Source: Klebsiella pneumoniae
Lineage (GTDB): Bacteria; Pseudomonadota; Gammaproteobacteria; Ga0077536
DNA: 34,233 bases
Direction of reading: 5' to 3'
Assembly: GCA_945876945.1 (NCBI GenBank)
Contig: CAMCQE010000028.1
Location: 1-34,233 of the forward strand
Shown here: in pieces, positions 26,304-34,233 of the stretch
Layout: each line of letters opens with the position of its first letter
How positions within the stretch are numbered: position 1 is the first letter of the stretch
Translations under genes and position numbers: made by a program
The notes under the pieces: model-generated
Seen by the model: only the letters and a program-made list of their open reading frames with translations
Database searches by the model: none
What the model was told of the DNA's origin: nothing

Positions 26304-27377
26304 TTACTCGCCGAAAAGATCGAGCTGAGGGCCAAGCCTTGGCGGCTTGAACAACCCGGTTTCCAGACGATGGTCGCTGCGATTGAGCCCCTGCTCACGG
26401 CTCGCCCGGGCAAAGCGTGCCTTGATGAGTTCGGCTAAAGCGCCGGTGCCCGTGAGGCGAGTGCCGAAGTTCGCATCACTGTCCTGGCCGTCGCGCAAAT
26501 CGCGAATCAAGGCCATGACGCGTCCAGCCCTCAGCGGAAAATGGGCCTCGAGCCATTCCTGAAAAATGGGGTTCACCTCGCGTGGCAAACGCAACATCAC
26601 ATAGCCCGCAAAGCGTGCGCCCTGTTCGGCGGCCGCGGCGAGGATCACTTCAAGCTCGTGGTCGTTCAGGCCCGGAATAATCGGGGCAAACATGACGCCA
26701 CACGGGATCCCGGCATCGGCCAACTTGCGGATGGCCTGCAGACGCCGGCGGGGTGCCGACGCGCGAGGCTCCATTATTCGCGCCAGACTGACATCCTGCG
26801 TCGTGACGGATAAAAACACCTGCGCCAAGCCTTTTTTGGCCATCGGACCCAGCAGGTCGATGTCGCGCTCGACCAGCGCAGATTTGGTGACGATGGTGAC
26901 CGGATGCTGCGTTTCCGCCAGCACCTCCAGAATTTCACGCGTCACGCCCAATTGGCGTTCAATCGGCTGGTAGGCGTCGGTATTAGCGCCCAGCGCAATG
27001 CTTCGACAGCGATAGCCCGGGGCCGCCAGTTGCTCGCGAAGGCGCTGCGCCGCGCCGGCCTTGGCGAAGAGCTTGCTTTCAAAATCGAGGCCGGGCGACA
27101 GGTCGACGTAAGCGTGGGCCGGCCGCGCATAGCAGTACACGCAACCATGCTCGCAGCCGCGGAAGGGGTTAATCGACTGCTCAAAGGGAATATCAGGTGA
27201 TTGATTGGTGTTGATGATCGACCGCGCGTGTTCCCAGGTCAGCGAGGTTTTGAGCTTGGGCGGAGGTTCCAGACCGGCGGGCCAGCCGTCGTCAAAGGCT
27301 TCGCGGGCAACGTCCAGATATCGGGCCGTGGGCCTCGAAATGGCGCCCCGGCCGCGCGTGGGAGGTGGCTTGCTCAT
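26304..27377 (-). CDS. PA0069-family radical SAM protein
   Basis: A 357-residue radical SAM protein. The 4Fe-4S motif is CEHGCVYC (Cys75, Cys79, Cys82), preceded by SINPFRGCEHGC, which is characteristic of this PA0069/spore-photoproduct-lyase-like group. Later parts include the SAM-binding GVMFAPIIPGLNDHELE and a C-terminal motif (FGTRLTGTGALAELI) usual for the family. The biochemical role of the family is not established as far as I know; the resemblance to spore photoproduct lyase has prompted nucleic-acid-repair suggestions. It converges on the phosphatase gene with 7 bp between stops, and diverges from the HAD phosphatase across a 209-bp gap in which I see no confident promoter. Confidence 0.93.
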   Translation of the reverse strand: MSKPPPTRGRGAISRPTARYLDVAREAFDDGWPAGLEPPPKLKTSLTWEHARSIINTNQSPDIPFEQSINPFRGCEHGCVYCYARPAHAYVDLSPGLDFESKLFAKAGAAQRLREQLAAPGYRCRSIALGANTDAYQPIERQLGVTREILEVLAETQHPVTIVTKSALVERDIDLLGPMAKKGLAQVFLSVTTQDVSLARIMEPRASAPRRRLQAIRKLADAGIPCGVMFAPIIPGLNDHELEVILAAAAEQGARFAGYVMLRLPREVNPIFQEWLEAHFPLRAGRVMALIRDLRDGQDSDANFGTRLTGTGALAELIKARFARASREQGLNRSDHRLETGLFKPPRLGPQLDLFGE

Positions 27378-27586
27378 GATGTCGGCAACTATGCCTCAGC
27401 GATTGTTCGAGTGGTCTGAATCGGGCCAATATGAACACATATCAAATTATCTGGCCCAGAGGGTGATTACACTGTGCGGCAGTTCCCGGCAGCGCAAATG
27501 CTCATGTTGATTCCCCTCTTACCGTTACCGGTATCAATTTTGGCCACGGTTCGCGCGCATCGGCTTTTACTGGCCGGGGACCGCTC

Positions 27587-28384
27587 GTGAAAATCGCGGC
27601 TCGCGCCGCCCTGAAGGCCATAATTTTTGATGTCGATGGGACGCTCGCCGATACCGAAGAAGTGCACCGTCAGGCTTTCAATGCCACTTTTCTCGATGTC
27701 AAACTGGACTGGTTCTGGACTCCCGAGGTCTATCGAGAGCTGCTGGCGGTGTCGGGTGGGCGCGAACGAATGACGTTTTTCGCCACGTCCTGCGAGCCTG
27801 GCAGCGCCGGCCACGGGCTTGGCAAATCGACCATCGCCGAGATCCACCAACAGAAAACTGCCCGCTACGCCGCCTTGTTGGCGGCAGGCAAAATTCGGTT
27901 GCGGCCCGGCGCGGAGCGGCTTCTGCGCGAAGCGCAGGCCGCCGGGGTGCTGTTGGCGATCGCCACGAGCAGCGCCAGAAGTAATCTTGAAACCTTGCTG
28001 GATCTCAATCTGCCGGCTGGCTGGCGTAACTGGTTTTGCGTCATCGAAAGCAGCGATTCAACCGTCGAGAAAAAACCGTCGCCCGCGGTGTATCAGGCCG
28101 TTCTGGCCAAACTACCGCTCCCGGCGAATGAATGTGTGGTGATTGAAGACACCGTCAACGGTCTGCGCGCCGCCACCAGCGCGGGGATTTGCACGGTGAT
28201 CACCACCCATCGCTATACCCGTCAGGATCAATTCCCGGGCGCCGCGCTGGTGGTTGATGGGCTGGGCGAGCGAGACCATTCGCCGCAGGTGCTGTGGGGC
28301 GACCTGCGGGGCTATTCTTGCGTTGAACTGGGCCTGCTGAACGCTCTGGTTGCTGAAGGGCCAGCGGCCGCTGCGGCTACTTGA
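27587..28384 (+). CDS. HAD-superfamily phosphatase, CbbY-like
   Basis: A 265-residue HAD hydrolase of subfamily IA. Motif I is FDVDGTLADTEE with nucleophile Asp15 and acid/base Asp17. The helical cap includes the CbbY-typical LLAVSGGRERM segment. Motif II is AIATSSARSN, motif III Lys lies in EKKPSPAVYQ, and motif IV is CVVIEDTVNGLRAA. CbbY proteins hydrolyse xylulose-1,5-bisphosphate, a Rubisco inhibitor; no Calvin-cycle gene is in the window, so a general beta-phosphoglucomutase/phosphatase role is equally possible. Translation starts at GTG 27587 with GGGGA 6 nt upstream; no ATG is near. Its 3' end overlaps the convergent protease gene by 8 bp. Confidence 0.9.
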   Translation: MKIAARAALKAIIFDVDGTLADTEEVHRQAFNATFLDVKLDWFWTPEVYRELLAVSGGRERMTFFATSCEPGSAGHGLGKSTIAEIHQQKTARYAALLAAGKIRLRPGAERLLREAQAAGVLLAIATSSARSNLETLLDLNLPAGWRNWFCVIESSDSTVEKKPSPAVYQAVLAKLPLPANECVVIEDTVNGLRAATSAGICTVITTHRYTRQDQFPGAALVVDGLGERDHSPQVLWGDLRGYSCVELGLLNALVAEGPAAAAAT

Positions 28385-29750
28385 TCAGCAACAAAGCCGT
28401 ACGGTTACCCCGGAGCACCCCGAGCAACAGCTGCCCCTTCGTCTGGCCCACCAGCATCACGAAAGACTCCACGTCCGGCACTTCCACGCGGTTGACCGAC
28501 AGAATCACGTCGCCGTCGCGAAGCCCCGCCTTCCAGGCCGCGGTGCCATTGGCCACTTGGGTCACCTGCACGCCATTCACCTGCCCATAGACGGGAGAGT
28601 TCTCATCAAGGTCCGCAACGCTCACGCCCGCCAAACGCGGGTTGCGGATGCCGGAATTGGCTTGCGCCTCTTTGGAACCGCGAGCGCCCACTTGCGCAGA
28701 GGCTTTCATCGCTTTGCCATCGCGCACAAATTCCAGCTGAACCCCATCGCCCACGCGCATCAGGCCAATCTGGTTGCGCAAGTCCGCGGCATCGCGCACC
28801 TGTTTACCGTTGACCTTGGTGACCACATCGCCAGCGCGCAGGCCGGCCCGCTGGGCGGGTGAATCCGGGAGGATCGTGACCAGCACCGCGCCGCTGCGGC
28901 CAGACAACCCAAACGCCGCCGCAAGCTCAGGGTCGAGATTCTGCATTTCGGCACCGAGATAACCGCGTTTGATCTCACCGAATTTGACCAACTGCTCCAT
29001 CACCTGATGCGCCATGTTGATCGGGATCGCAAACCCGATCCCGATATTTCCACCGCTTTGCGAGTAAATCGCGGTATTGATGCCCGCGAGTTCGCCTTTC
29101 AGCGTGACCAGCGCGCCGCCGGAATTGCCGGGGTTAATCGACGCATCGGTCTGAATCAGGTCTTCATAGCCGGTAATCCCAAGGCCGCTGCGCGCCAGCG
29201 CACTCACGATGCCGGAGGTTACGGTCTGGCCAAGGCCGAACGGATTGCCGATAGCGACCACAAAATCGCCCACTCGCAGCCGCTCTGAATCCGCGAGCGG
29301 CAAGCCCACCAGCCCCGTCGCCTTGATTTGAATGACCGCCACGTCGGTCTCCGGGTCGGTGCCCACCAGCTTGGCTGAGAAACGTCGGCCGTCCGTCAAA
29401 CGCACCGAAATCTGGTCGGCGTTCGCAATGACGTGGTTGTTGGTCAGCACCAAGCCGCGATTGGCATCCACGATGACGCCGGAACCCAGACTCTGCGTCT
29501 TTCGCGACTGCGGCATGTTGGGCACGTTGAAAAAGCGGCGGAAAAACGGGTCGTTGAATAAGGGATTGGTGCGCAACTCAACGTGGCCCTCGGTCGAGAT
29601 ATTCACGACCGCCGGCGTCACCTGCGCGAGCATCGGGGCCAGACTCGGCATGGGCGCTTCACCCACCGCCGGCGGTAAGAACGCGACAGCCGGTGCCGTG
29701 ATCAGCGTTAAGCAAAAAAGCGCGGGGAGGAGGTACCGAGTCGATATCAT
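28377..29750 (-). CDS. Periplasmic serine protease/chaperone of the Do family (DegQ/MucD-like)
   Basis: A 457-residue protein with an N-terminal signal peptide (ISTRYLLPALFCLTLITAPAV-like, cut near residue 23). The trypsin-like domain has the catalytic triad His106 (TNNHVI), Asp136 (PETDVAVI) and Ser210 (NPGNSGGAL). Two PDZ domains follow: ~255-345 (GYLGAEMQ...AGLRAGDVVTKVNGK) and ~370-455 (AGLRDGDVILSVNRVEVP). It should degrade or hold misfolded envelope proteins. The lack of a long Q-linker is more DegQ/MucD-like than DegP-like. I chose ATG 29750 because the signal peptide starts there; the longer frame adds 14 residues. It lies 51 bp after coq7 on the same strand, so co-transcription is possible. 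Confidence 0.95.
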   Translation of the reverse strand: MISTRYLLPALFCLTLITAPAVAFLPPAVGEAPMPSLAPMLAQVTPAVVNISTEGHVELRTNPLFNDPFFRRFFNVPNMPQSRKTQSLGSGVIVDANRGLVLTNNHVIANADQISVRLTDGRRFSAKLVGTDPETDVAVIQIKATGLVGLPLADSERLRVGDFVVAIGNPFGLGQTVTSGIVSALARSGLGITGYEDLIQTDASINPGNSGGALVTLKGELAGINTAIYSQSGGNIGIGFAIPINMAHQVMEQLVKFGEIKRGYLGAEMQNLDPELAAAFGLSGRSGAVLVTILPDSPAQRAGLRAGDVVTKVNGKQVRDAADLRNQIGLMRVGDGVQLEFVRDGKAMKASAQVGARGSKEAQANSGIRNPRLAGVSVADLDENSPVYGQVNGVQVTQVANGTAAWKAGLRDGDVILSVNRVEVPDVESFVMLVGQTKGQLLLGVLRGNRTALLLIK

Positions 29751-29801
29751 GCTCAAACTTCCAGAACAGTATTGTGGGAACTCAGGGCGCAAGGCTTGTC
29801 G

Positions 29802-30443
29802 CTAAACCCTTGCGGCGAGTTGCTTCATAACCAGCGCCTGCAGGCGCATCAGCCCGCGAACAATCGCTGGTGGCCGAATCGCCCCATGTCGGGCCGCGTT
29901 CGAGGCGTGGGCCGCCTCATCTTTTTGCATCCGTTCAACAATAGCCCGACTCCGCCGGTCACTCGCCCGAAGTTTGTCGAGATGACCTTCCAAATGTTCC
30001 ACCACCTGCCGCTCGGTTTCCTCGAGGAAACCCAGACTGTGGCGGTCGCCGGGTAGCGCAGACACGAGGCCAATCGCATAGGCCCCGGCGAACCAGACTG
30101 GGTTAAGGCGGCTGGGTAGGCTATCGAGCTCCTGCAAGCGTTGCGCGCACCAGTGCAAATGCCTCTCTTCTTCGCGCGCTGCCCCGTCGAGCAGCGCCCG
30201 AACCGTTTCATCTCGCGCCAGCACGGCCTGCCCCAGATACAAGGCCTGTGCGCAGACCTCACCGGTATGATTGACCCGCATCAAGCGCGCAGATTCGCGC
30301 CTCGACGCCGCATTAGTGCTAGTCTCCGCCGGCAAATCAGCAGGCAAGTCAGCAGGGCTTGCGCTGAAAACGCGCCTAGCGCCTAACAAGGCGTCCAGAC
30401 CCATCACTAAACGGTCTCGCCGACGGTAATTACGCTGAGTCAT
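29802..30443 (-). CDS. coq7: 2-polyprenyl-3-methyl-6-methoxy-1,4-benzoquinone monooxygenase (demethoxyubiquinone hydroxylase)
   Basis: Di-iron hydroxylase for the penultimate step of ubiquinone synthesis. The ferritin-like four-helix bundle shows the iron-ligand motifs RVNHTGEVCAQALY, REEERHLHW, FLEETERQVVEHLEGHL and KDEAAHASNA in order. Presence implies aerobic ubiquinone production. The 213 residues from ATG 30443 (MTQRNYRRRDRLVMGLD) match the usual length; an upstream ATG at 30482 would add 13 residues but has no ribosome site. A near-exact 12-bp duplication near 30332-30355 encodes LPADLPAD in the variable N-terminal linker. It diverges from rplM. Confidence 0.93.
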   Translation of the reverse strand: MTQRNYRRRDRLVMGLDALLGARRVFSASPADLPADLPAETSTNAASRRESARLMRVNHTGEVCAQALYLGQAVLARDETVRALLDGAAREEERHLHWCAQRLQELDSLPSRLNPVWFAGAYAIGLVSALPGDRHSLGFLEETERQVVEHLEGHLDKLRASDRRSRAIVERMQKDEAAHASNAARHGAIRPPAIVRGLMRLQALVMKQLAARV

Positions 30444-30516
30444 CAGTTGCTTGGGCCTGTGTTCTAGGGCACGTTCAAACATCAATCAAAACAGACGCAT
30501 AGGGCGTTCGTTTTCG

Positions 30517-30545
30517 TTGACAACAAAAAGGGGCGTCCGTAACAT
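30517..30545 (+). promoter_or_regulatory. Near-consensus sigma70 promoter of rplM-rpsI
   Basis: A perfect TTGACA (30517-30522), a 17-nt spacer, and TAACAT (30540-30545, 4 of 6). A start near 30552 gives a leader of only ~20 nt before the rplM ATG. A 6-bp hairpin CCGCTC/GAGCGG (30548-30553 / 30559-30564) straddles the predicted start, so it is unlikely to act as an intact RNA leader. Confidence 0.75.
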
Positions 30546-30572
30546 TGCCGCTCTTTTCGAGCGGGCGCAATC

Positions 30573-31001
30573 ATGAAGACCTTTACGGCTACACCTTCCA
30601 CCATCAAGCGCGATTGGTTTGTCATCGACGCGAGCGACAAAGTCCTCGGCCGTCTGGCGACCGGAATTGCCCATCGCCTGCGTGGAAAGCACAAACCCAT
30701 CTTCACCCCGCACATGGACACCGGCGATTACATCATCGTCGTCAACGCAGACAAAATCCGCGTTACCGGTGCCAAGCTCCAAGACAAGTTCTATTACGAC
30801 CATTCCGGCTATCCGGGCGGCATGAAGCAGATCTCATTTGAGAAGCTGCAACAGAAAGCCCCGGGCAACGCTCTGCAGCGCGCTGTTAAAGGCATGTTGC
30901 CGAAAGGCCCGCTGGGTCGCGAAATGGCCAGAAAACTAAAAATTTACGCTGGTGCTACTCACGAGCACTCCGCCCAACAGCCCCAACCTTTGGAACTGTA
31001 A
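30573..31001 (+). CDS. rplM: 50S ribosomal protein L13
   Basis: 142 residues, the usual size of L13, an early-assembling large-subunit protein. The N-terminus [29 protein letters not shown] is diagnostic, followed by [23 protein letters not shown]-type sequence (here [18 protein letters not shown]) and the conserved YDHSGYPGG and [10 protein letters not shown] segments. It begins the classical rplM-rpsI operon, 6 bp before rpsI, behind a strong promoter. Confidence 0.98.
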   Translation: MKTFTATPSTIKRDWFVIDASDKVLGRLATGIAHRLRGKHKPIFTPHMDTGDYIIVVNADKIRVTGAKLQDKFYYDHSGYPGGMKQISFEKLQQKAPGNALQRAVKGMLPKGPLGREMARKLKIYAGATHEHSAQQPQPLEL

Positions 31002-31007
31002 GTCAAC

Positions 31008-31400
31008 ATGGCTACTGAGACCTACTACAGCACTGGCCGCCGCAAAAGTTCTACCGCCCGCGTCTTCATGGCGCGCGGCAGCGGCAATATCAAAATCAAC
31101 GGCCGTACGCTGGACGAATACTTCGGCCGCGAGACGTCCCGCATGATCGTTCGCCAGCCGCTCGTCGCGGCCAGCCACGAACACAGCTTCGACATCAACG
31201 CATCGGTGGTCGGTGGCGGCATCTCCGGCCAAGCCGGCGCGCTGCGCCTTGGCATCACCCGCGCCCTGATGGCTTACGACGAAACCCTGCGTCGCGGCTT
31301 ACGCGCTGCTGGCTTCGTCACCCGCGACGCTCGCGAAGTCGAGCGTAAGAAAGTGGGTCTGCGCAAGGCGAGAAAACGTCCGCAGTACAGCAAGCGCTAA
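31008..31400 (+). CDS. rpsI: 30S ribosomal protein S9
   Basis: 130 residues, standard length for S9. It opens with the [16 protein letters not shown] signature and contains [19 protein letters not shown]. It ends in the basic tail [11 protein letters not shown], whose last Arg reaches the P-site tRNA in ribosome structures. It follows rplM by 6 bp and is followed by a hairpin terminator. Confidence 0.98.
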   Translation: MATETYYSTGRRKSSTARVFMARGSGNIKINGRTLDEYFGRETSRMIVRQPLVAASHEHSFDINASVVGGGISGQAGALRLGITRALMAYDETLRRGLRAAGFVTRDAREVERKKVGLRKARKRPQYSKR

Positions 31401-31408
31401 CGCTTATG

Positions 31409-31437
31409 CCACGCCATCCTTGCGATGGCGTGGGTTT
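31409..31437 (+). terminator. Rho-independent terminator after rpsI
   Basis: CCACGCCATC (31409-31418) and GATGGCGTGG (31424-31433) form a perfect 10-bp stem with a 5-nt loop, 8 nt after the rpsI stop. The following T-run is short (GTTTG), so termination may be partial. Confidence 0.75.
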
Positions 31438-31462
31438 GAGAGTGCCGGACCTCTCAAGCCGA

Positions 31463-31491
31463 TGGAGACAGATTTTGAATTGGGCTATCCT
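31463..31491 (+). promoter_or_regulatory. Probable tRNA promoter with GC-rich discriminator
   Basis: TGGAGA (31463-31468), 17 nt, TATCCT (31486-31491), followed directly by GCCGCCCG before the expected start near 31498, ~22 nt before the tRNA. Each hexamer matches 4 of 6 consensus bases. A GC-rich discriminator of this kind is typical of stable-RNA promoters under stringent control. Confidence 0.6.
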
Positions 31492-31519
31492 GCCGCCCGT
31501 TTCAGCCTTCCGGCACTGT

Positions 31520-31593
31520 TGGGGAATCGTCTAACGGTAGGACAACGGACTCTGACTCCGTCAGTCTAGGTTCGAATCCTAGTTCCCCAGCCA
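31520..31593 (+). tRNA. tRNA-Gln (anticodon CTG)
   Basis: A full cloverleaf is visible: acceptor TGGGGAA pairing with TTCCCCA, D-arm with GGTAGGAC, anticodon stem ACGGA/TCCGT around loop CTCTGAC with anticodon CTG at 31552-31554 (reads CAG, Gln), T-arm CTAGG/CCTAG with loop TTCGAAT, discriminator G, and an encoded CCA end. The weak first T-A acceptor pair is usual for tRNA-Gln. Only one tRNA is present here. Confidence 0.97.
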
Positions 31594-31611
31594 TTTATCA
31601 AGTTCATCCGG

Positions 31612-31653
31612 CTCAAAAGAAAACCGCACTAGTGCGGTTTTTTTGCTTTTGAG
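31612..31653. terminator. Bidirectional terminator between tRNA-Gln and the M14 peptidase gene
   Basis: The core AACCGCAC/GTGCGGTT palindrome is centred at 31630-31631. It has an A-run on its left and seven T on its right, so it can terminate in both directions. An outer pair CTCAAAAG (31612-31619) / CTTTTGAG (31646-31653) extends it into a 42-nt hairpin. It ends tRNA transcripts on the plus strand and the peptidase mRNA (stop at 31659) on the minus strand. Confidence 0.92.
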
Positions 31654-31658
31654 GCCCC

Positions 31659-33071
31659 TCAATGCCCCAACGCGCTCAACACAAAATGCCGCTCATCGGT
31701 TGTGACCAGACGTCGATAGGTCGGGTACTGGAACAGCGAACTCGGCGAGGCGAACTCCAGCAGCACCGGCAGCAATCGACCAAACGGCTGAGCGGTGCTG
31801 AATTTGAGGCTGCCGGCTTCCAGGCTCAGCGTTTCTGCTCGTGTTTGGCCACGAAAAAGACCCCAGGTCACCGCCGGTGGCTGGGCCGTGGTGCTTAAGA
31901 CTTCGCAGCGCAGTGGGCGCTCAAGGGTCTCCGCGACCAACCCATGCGCGAGCAAAGCAGACGCCATCGCTGGCGTGTGGTGAGTTAGAAAATAAGCTGC
32001 GGGCAAGGGGCTTAAGGTTTCCGCTTTTAGCCAACGGCGATCGGCAAACGGCACGTCGATGAAGTCGAGGTCTGGATATCGCCGCATACGCAGCCACTCG
32101 ATCCTCTGAGGGCCCGCCGGCACGTAGCGCGCGCTTAACGCAATTACTGCCCCGGCACGCGGTGGCTGCCAGTAGCGTTCATCGCCGAGACGCCCGACCT
32201 CCCTCGCCATCACTTGCAGAAAAGTCTCGATGCAAAGCCGTTGCTTGGCGGTGCGGGTTTCCAGATCCTGATGGCTGGCATACACCCCATCCTTGGGCGG
32301 CATCGGCGTTTCGAGGAGAAACGACAGCGCGCCGTAGAGCGCTGCCTTGTTACGAAAACGACTGATCGAATATCCACCGTGCGTTAGCGGCCTGCGGATA
32401 CTCGTAATTTCCCGGATATAGCGCTGGGCCCGTAACCCACGTTCGCGGACGGCGCCAAGCAAGTGCTTCAGCAGGGTGGCGCTCAGCGCTTGCTGTTCAG
32501 TGGCAATAGCCGGGTGATTGGCGATATCGAACTGGCATTCGAAGTCGGTGAGATAGCCCTCTTTGCCCAGCGTGTGCTGCTTGAATGAAGCCGATTCATG
32601 CGCGTCCAGCACCACCTGTGGTCGCCAGCGCTGCAACAGCCCATTGAGCGCACGCGTTTCGGGTTGCGATAACAGCACGTAGTCGCGATTAAGGTTGACG
32701 CCATTAGCGTTGCGGGCGGTACCGGCGTCGCGGCCATCTGGATTGGCGTCCGGCACGATGAGCACATCGAAGAGGTCGCGCAACCCGGCGAGTGAACCCT
32801 GCGCAAGCGATCTGGCGATCGCCAACAGCGCTTCACCGCCCGCCGGCTCCGAGCCTCCATGATGGGATCCCACCAGCAGGATGCGCGGCAACGGCCGCTC
32901 GCCGTTCGCGAACTCGAGGCCAAGCAGCGGTTGGCCTCGCACGGAATAACCCAAGGTCAATAAGCGGCTGCCTTCGCTAGCGGCGGCGAGCTCGACCAGG
33001 CACTGTCCGATAGCAGCGGCGCTACTGATCTCAGCGGCCCCACTCCGCTCAAGCGGGGTCGCAAGCTTCAC
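31659..33071 (-). CDS. M14-family zinc carboxypeptidase-like protein
   Basis: A 470-residue cytosolic protein (no signal peptide). The zinc site is recognisable as GSHHGGSEPAGGEA (His70/71 and Glu75), the structural DANPDGRDAGTARNANGVNLNRDY run typical of M14 enzymes, and third ligand His158 in VVLDAHES. A Glu in SFLLETPMPP (~285) is a candidate general base. The His-x3-Glu spacing is one residue longer than the usual HxxE. The substrate could be a peptide, a cell-wall fragment or an acylated amino acid. The C-terminal ~170 residues are beta-rich and I do not recognise them. The start is GTG 33071 without a clear Shine-Dalgarno. It follows the CoA-ligase gene by 73 bp on the same strand and ends at the bidirectional terminator. 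Confidence 0.85.
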   Translation of the reverse strand: MKLATPLERSGAAEISSAAAIGQCLVELAAASEGSRLLTLGYSVRGQPLLGLEFANGERPLPRILLVGSHHGGSEPAGGEALLAIARSLAQGSLAGLRDLFDVLIVPDANPDGRDAGTARNANGVNLNRDYVLLSQPETRALNGLLQRWRPQVVLDAHESASFKQHTLGKEGYLTDFECQFDIANHPAIATEQQALSATLLKHLLGAVRERGLRAQRYIREITSIRRPLTHGGYSISRFRNKAALYGALSFLLETPMPPKDGVYASHQDLETRTAKQRLCIETFLQVMAREVGRLGDERYWQPPRAGAVIALSARYVPAGPQRIEWLRMRRYPDLDFIDVPFADRRWLKAETLSPLPAAYFLTHHTPAMASALLAHGLVAETLERPLRCEVLSTTAQPPAVTWGLFRGQTRAETLSLEAGSLKFSTAQPFGRLLPVLLEFASPSSLFQYPTYRRLVTTDERHFVLSALGH

Positions 33072-33144
33072 GCAGCGCGCTCAGGTTGCGAACAGCACTG
33101 TCTCGGATTCATGAATATCCCGTAGGCATCCGCACGCTAAAAAC

Positions 33145-34233
33145 TCAAGATCTCAGCTTGAAACGCTGAATTTTTCCGGTCGCGGTCTTCGGCAGATCGG
33201 GCACGAATTCAATCCAGCGCGGGTATTTGTGAGGGGCCAACTGGCGCTTCACATGCGCCTTAAGGTCAGCGTCCAGAGCGTCATCGGCGACTGCGTCGGC
33301 CTGTAACACCACAAATGCTTTGGGCTTGATAAGCCCCTCTTCGTCTTCAGCCCCAACGACGGCGGCTTCCAATACCTGCGGATGAGAGGCCAGCGCGCCT
33401 TCCACTTCAAACGGCGAAACGTATTGCCCGCTTACTTTGAGCATGTCGTCTGACCGACCGCCGTAAACGTAGTAGCCGTCCGCATCCACGCTGTATTTGT
33501 CACCGGCGCGCGTCCACGGTCCGACAAAAGTGTCCTGCGTGCGCTGGCGATTATTCCAATACAGCAGCGCGCTGGTCGGCCCGCAAATCTGGAGTTCACC
33601 GAGTTCGCCGGGCAGCGCTTCATGGCCATCGTCGCCGATCAGGCGGATCTGGTAGCCCGCGACCGGCTTGCCGGTGGTGCCATAGCGCACATCGCCCGGG
33701 CGGTTGGACAGAAAGATGTGCAACATTTCGGTGGAGCCAATGCCATCCAGAATCTCCACCCCGTAAAGTTCGCTGAAGCGCCGACCGACGTCGGCCGGCA
33801 AGGCCTCCCCCGCGCTGGTGCAAATCCGGATCCCGAGCGCGCTCGCGGCCGGCTTGCCCGGGAAGGCGAGCATCGCGGCGTACAGCGTGGGCACGCCGCA
33901 GAACACCGTCGGTCGATGAGTCTGCAGCCGCTTGAACACCGCTTCCGGCGTGGGGCGCTCCGCCATCAGCACCGTGGTCGCGCCTACGGCCAAAGGGAAG
34001 GTCAGCGCATTGCCAAGACCATAGGCGAAAAACAGTTTGGCCGCGGAAAAAACGGTATCTGATGCCTGCAGCCCCAAGGTGCGCCGCCCGTACAACTCGG
34101 CGGTCTGCATCAGGCTCGCGTGCGCGTGCACGGTGCCCTTCGGGGTGCCTGTCGATCCGGAGGAATACAGCCAGAAACAGGCGTCATCGCAGGTGGTGGG
34201 CGCGGGCTCGGAGTGCGGCTCGGCCTGTGCCAT
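33145..34233 (-). CDS. Benzoate-CoA-ligase-family AMP-forming acyl-CoA synthetase (5' end outside window)
   Basis: The 362 C-terminal codons of an ANL-superfamily enzyme; the frame is open at the window edge, and family members of ~510-530 residues imply ~150 N-terminal residues are missing. The first Met visible is probably internal. Adenylation motifs are present: P-loop YSSGSTGTPKGTVH, the aromatic-pocket segment SAAKLFFAYGLGNALTFPL, GSTEMLHIFLSN, the hinge region GDKYSVDADGYYVYGGRSDDMLKVSG and the catalytic Lys in PKTATGKIQRFKLRS. The AKLFFAYGLGN and STEMLHIF segments are characteristic of benzoate-CoA and related aromatic ligases, which activate benzoate or hydroxybenzoates to CoA esters using ATP. 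The exact acid cannot be read from the fragment. Confidence 0.92.
   Translation of the reverse strand: MAQAEPHSEPAPTTCDDACFWLYSSGSTGTPKGTVHAHASLMQTAELYGRRTLGLQASDTVFSAAKLFFAYGLGNALTFPLAVGATTVLMAERPTPEAVFKRLQTHRPTVFCGVPTLYAAMLAFPGKPAASALGIRICTSAGEALPADVGRRFSELYGVEILDGIGSTEMLHIFLSNRPGDVRYGTTGKPVAGYQIRLIGDDGHEALPGELGELQICGPTSALLYWNNRQRTQDTFVGPWTRAGDKYSVDADGYYVYGGRSDDMLKVSGQYVSPFEVEGALASHPQVLEAAVVGAEDEEGLIKPKAFVVLQADAVADDALDADLKAHVKRQLAPHKYPRWIEFVPDLPKTATGKIQRFKLRS

Noticed and set aside
27423-27457. GGGCCA/TGGCCC inverted repeat in the radical SAM / HAD intergenic gap
   Set aside because: Only 6-bp arms with a 23-nt loop; too weak in GC-rich sequence to call, and no promoter on either strand in this gap was convincing.
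30548-30564. Hairpin before rplM as an L13 autoregulatory RNA leader
   Set aside because: The predicted transcription start falls inside the hairpin, so the intact stem would not be in the mRNA.
33107-33116. ATTCATGAAT palindrome before the M14 peptidase gene
   Set aside because: A 10-bp palindrome alone is expected by chance in a window of this size and has no associated promoter.

Overview
The window is GC-rich bacterial chromosome with dense, mostly core genes. The combination of coq7 (aerobic ubiquinone synthesis), the order uvrA - MFS transporter - ssb, a rplM-rpsI pair beside coq7, zapE, and a PA0069-family radical SAM gene points to a Proteobacterium. My best guess is a betaproteobacterium or a closely related gamma lineage; this is inference from gene content, not from a marker-gene comparison. 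No transposase, integrase, phage gene or CRISPR array is visible.

Layout. 1-819: the start of a FecR-domain protein whose C-terminal tail is a 15-bp tandem repeat running off the window edge. 916-2016: a luciferase-like flavin monooxygenase. 2013-5485: a type I secretion ATPase and adaptor pair with no substrate or outer-membrane gene in view. 5486-5762 has no gene but holds a striking set of perfect inverted repeats that can fold into a cloverleaf. 5763-15399 reads right to left as uvrA, a membrane diguanylate cyclase, a very large soluble-adenylyl-cyclase-like protein and a PfkB-family (adenosine-type) kinase, closely spaced and possibly one transcription unit. 15506-17347 reads rightward: an MFS transporter and ssb. 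17376-22640 (minus) holds a Ser/Thr kinase with an acceptor-less receiver domain, lon and pyk. 22761-22979 is an isolated small gene with its own AT-rich promoter and a strong terminator. 23071-24168 is zapE; 24359-26296 is a membrane PP2C/SpoIIE-type phosphatase; then come a radical SAM protein, a CbbY-like HAD phosphatase, a DegQ-type protease and coq7. 30517-31653 contains a near-consensus promoter, rplM-rpsI with terminator, and a tRNA-Gln(CTG) with promoter and terminator. 31659-33071 is an M14-type metallopeptidase; 33145 to the window end is the C-terminal two thirds of a benzoate-CoA-ligase-like enzyme.

How it fits together. Much of the accessory content is signalling: c-di-GMP and cAMP synthesis in consecutive genes behind uvrA, a protein kinase and a PP2C phosphatase about 2 kb apart, and proteases (Lon, DegQ) for protein quality control. 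The observations most worth following are the cloverleaf-forming intergenic repeats (5603-5760), the sAC-like cyclase whose ATPase module has lost its P-loop lysine, the pseudo-receiver kinase, and the small winged-helix-like gene whose promoter is covered by inverted repeats.
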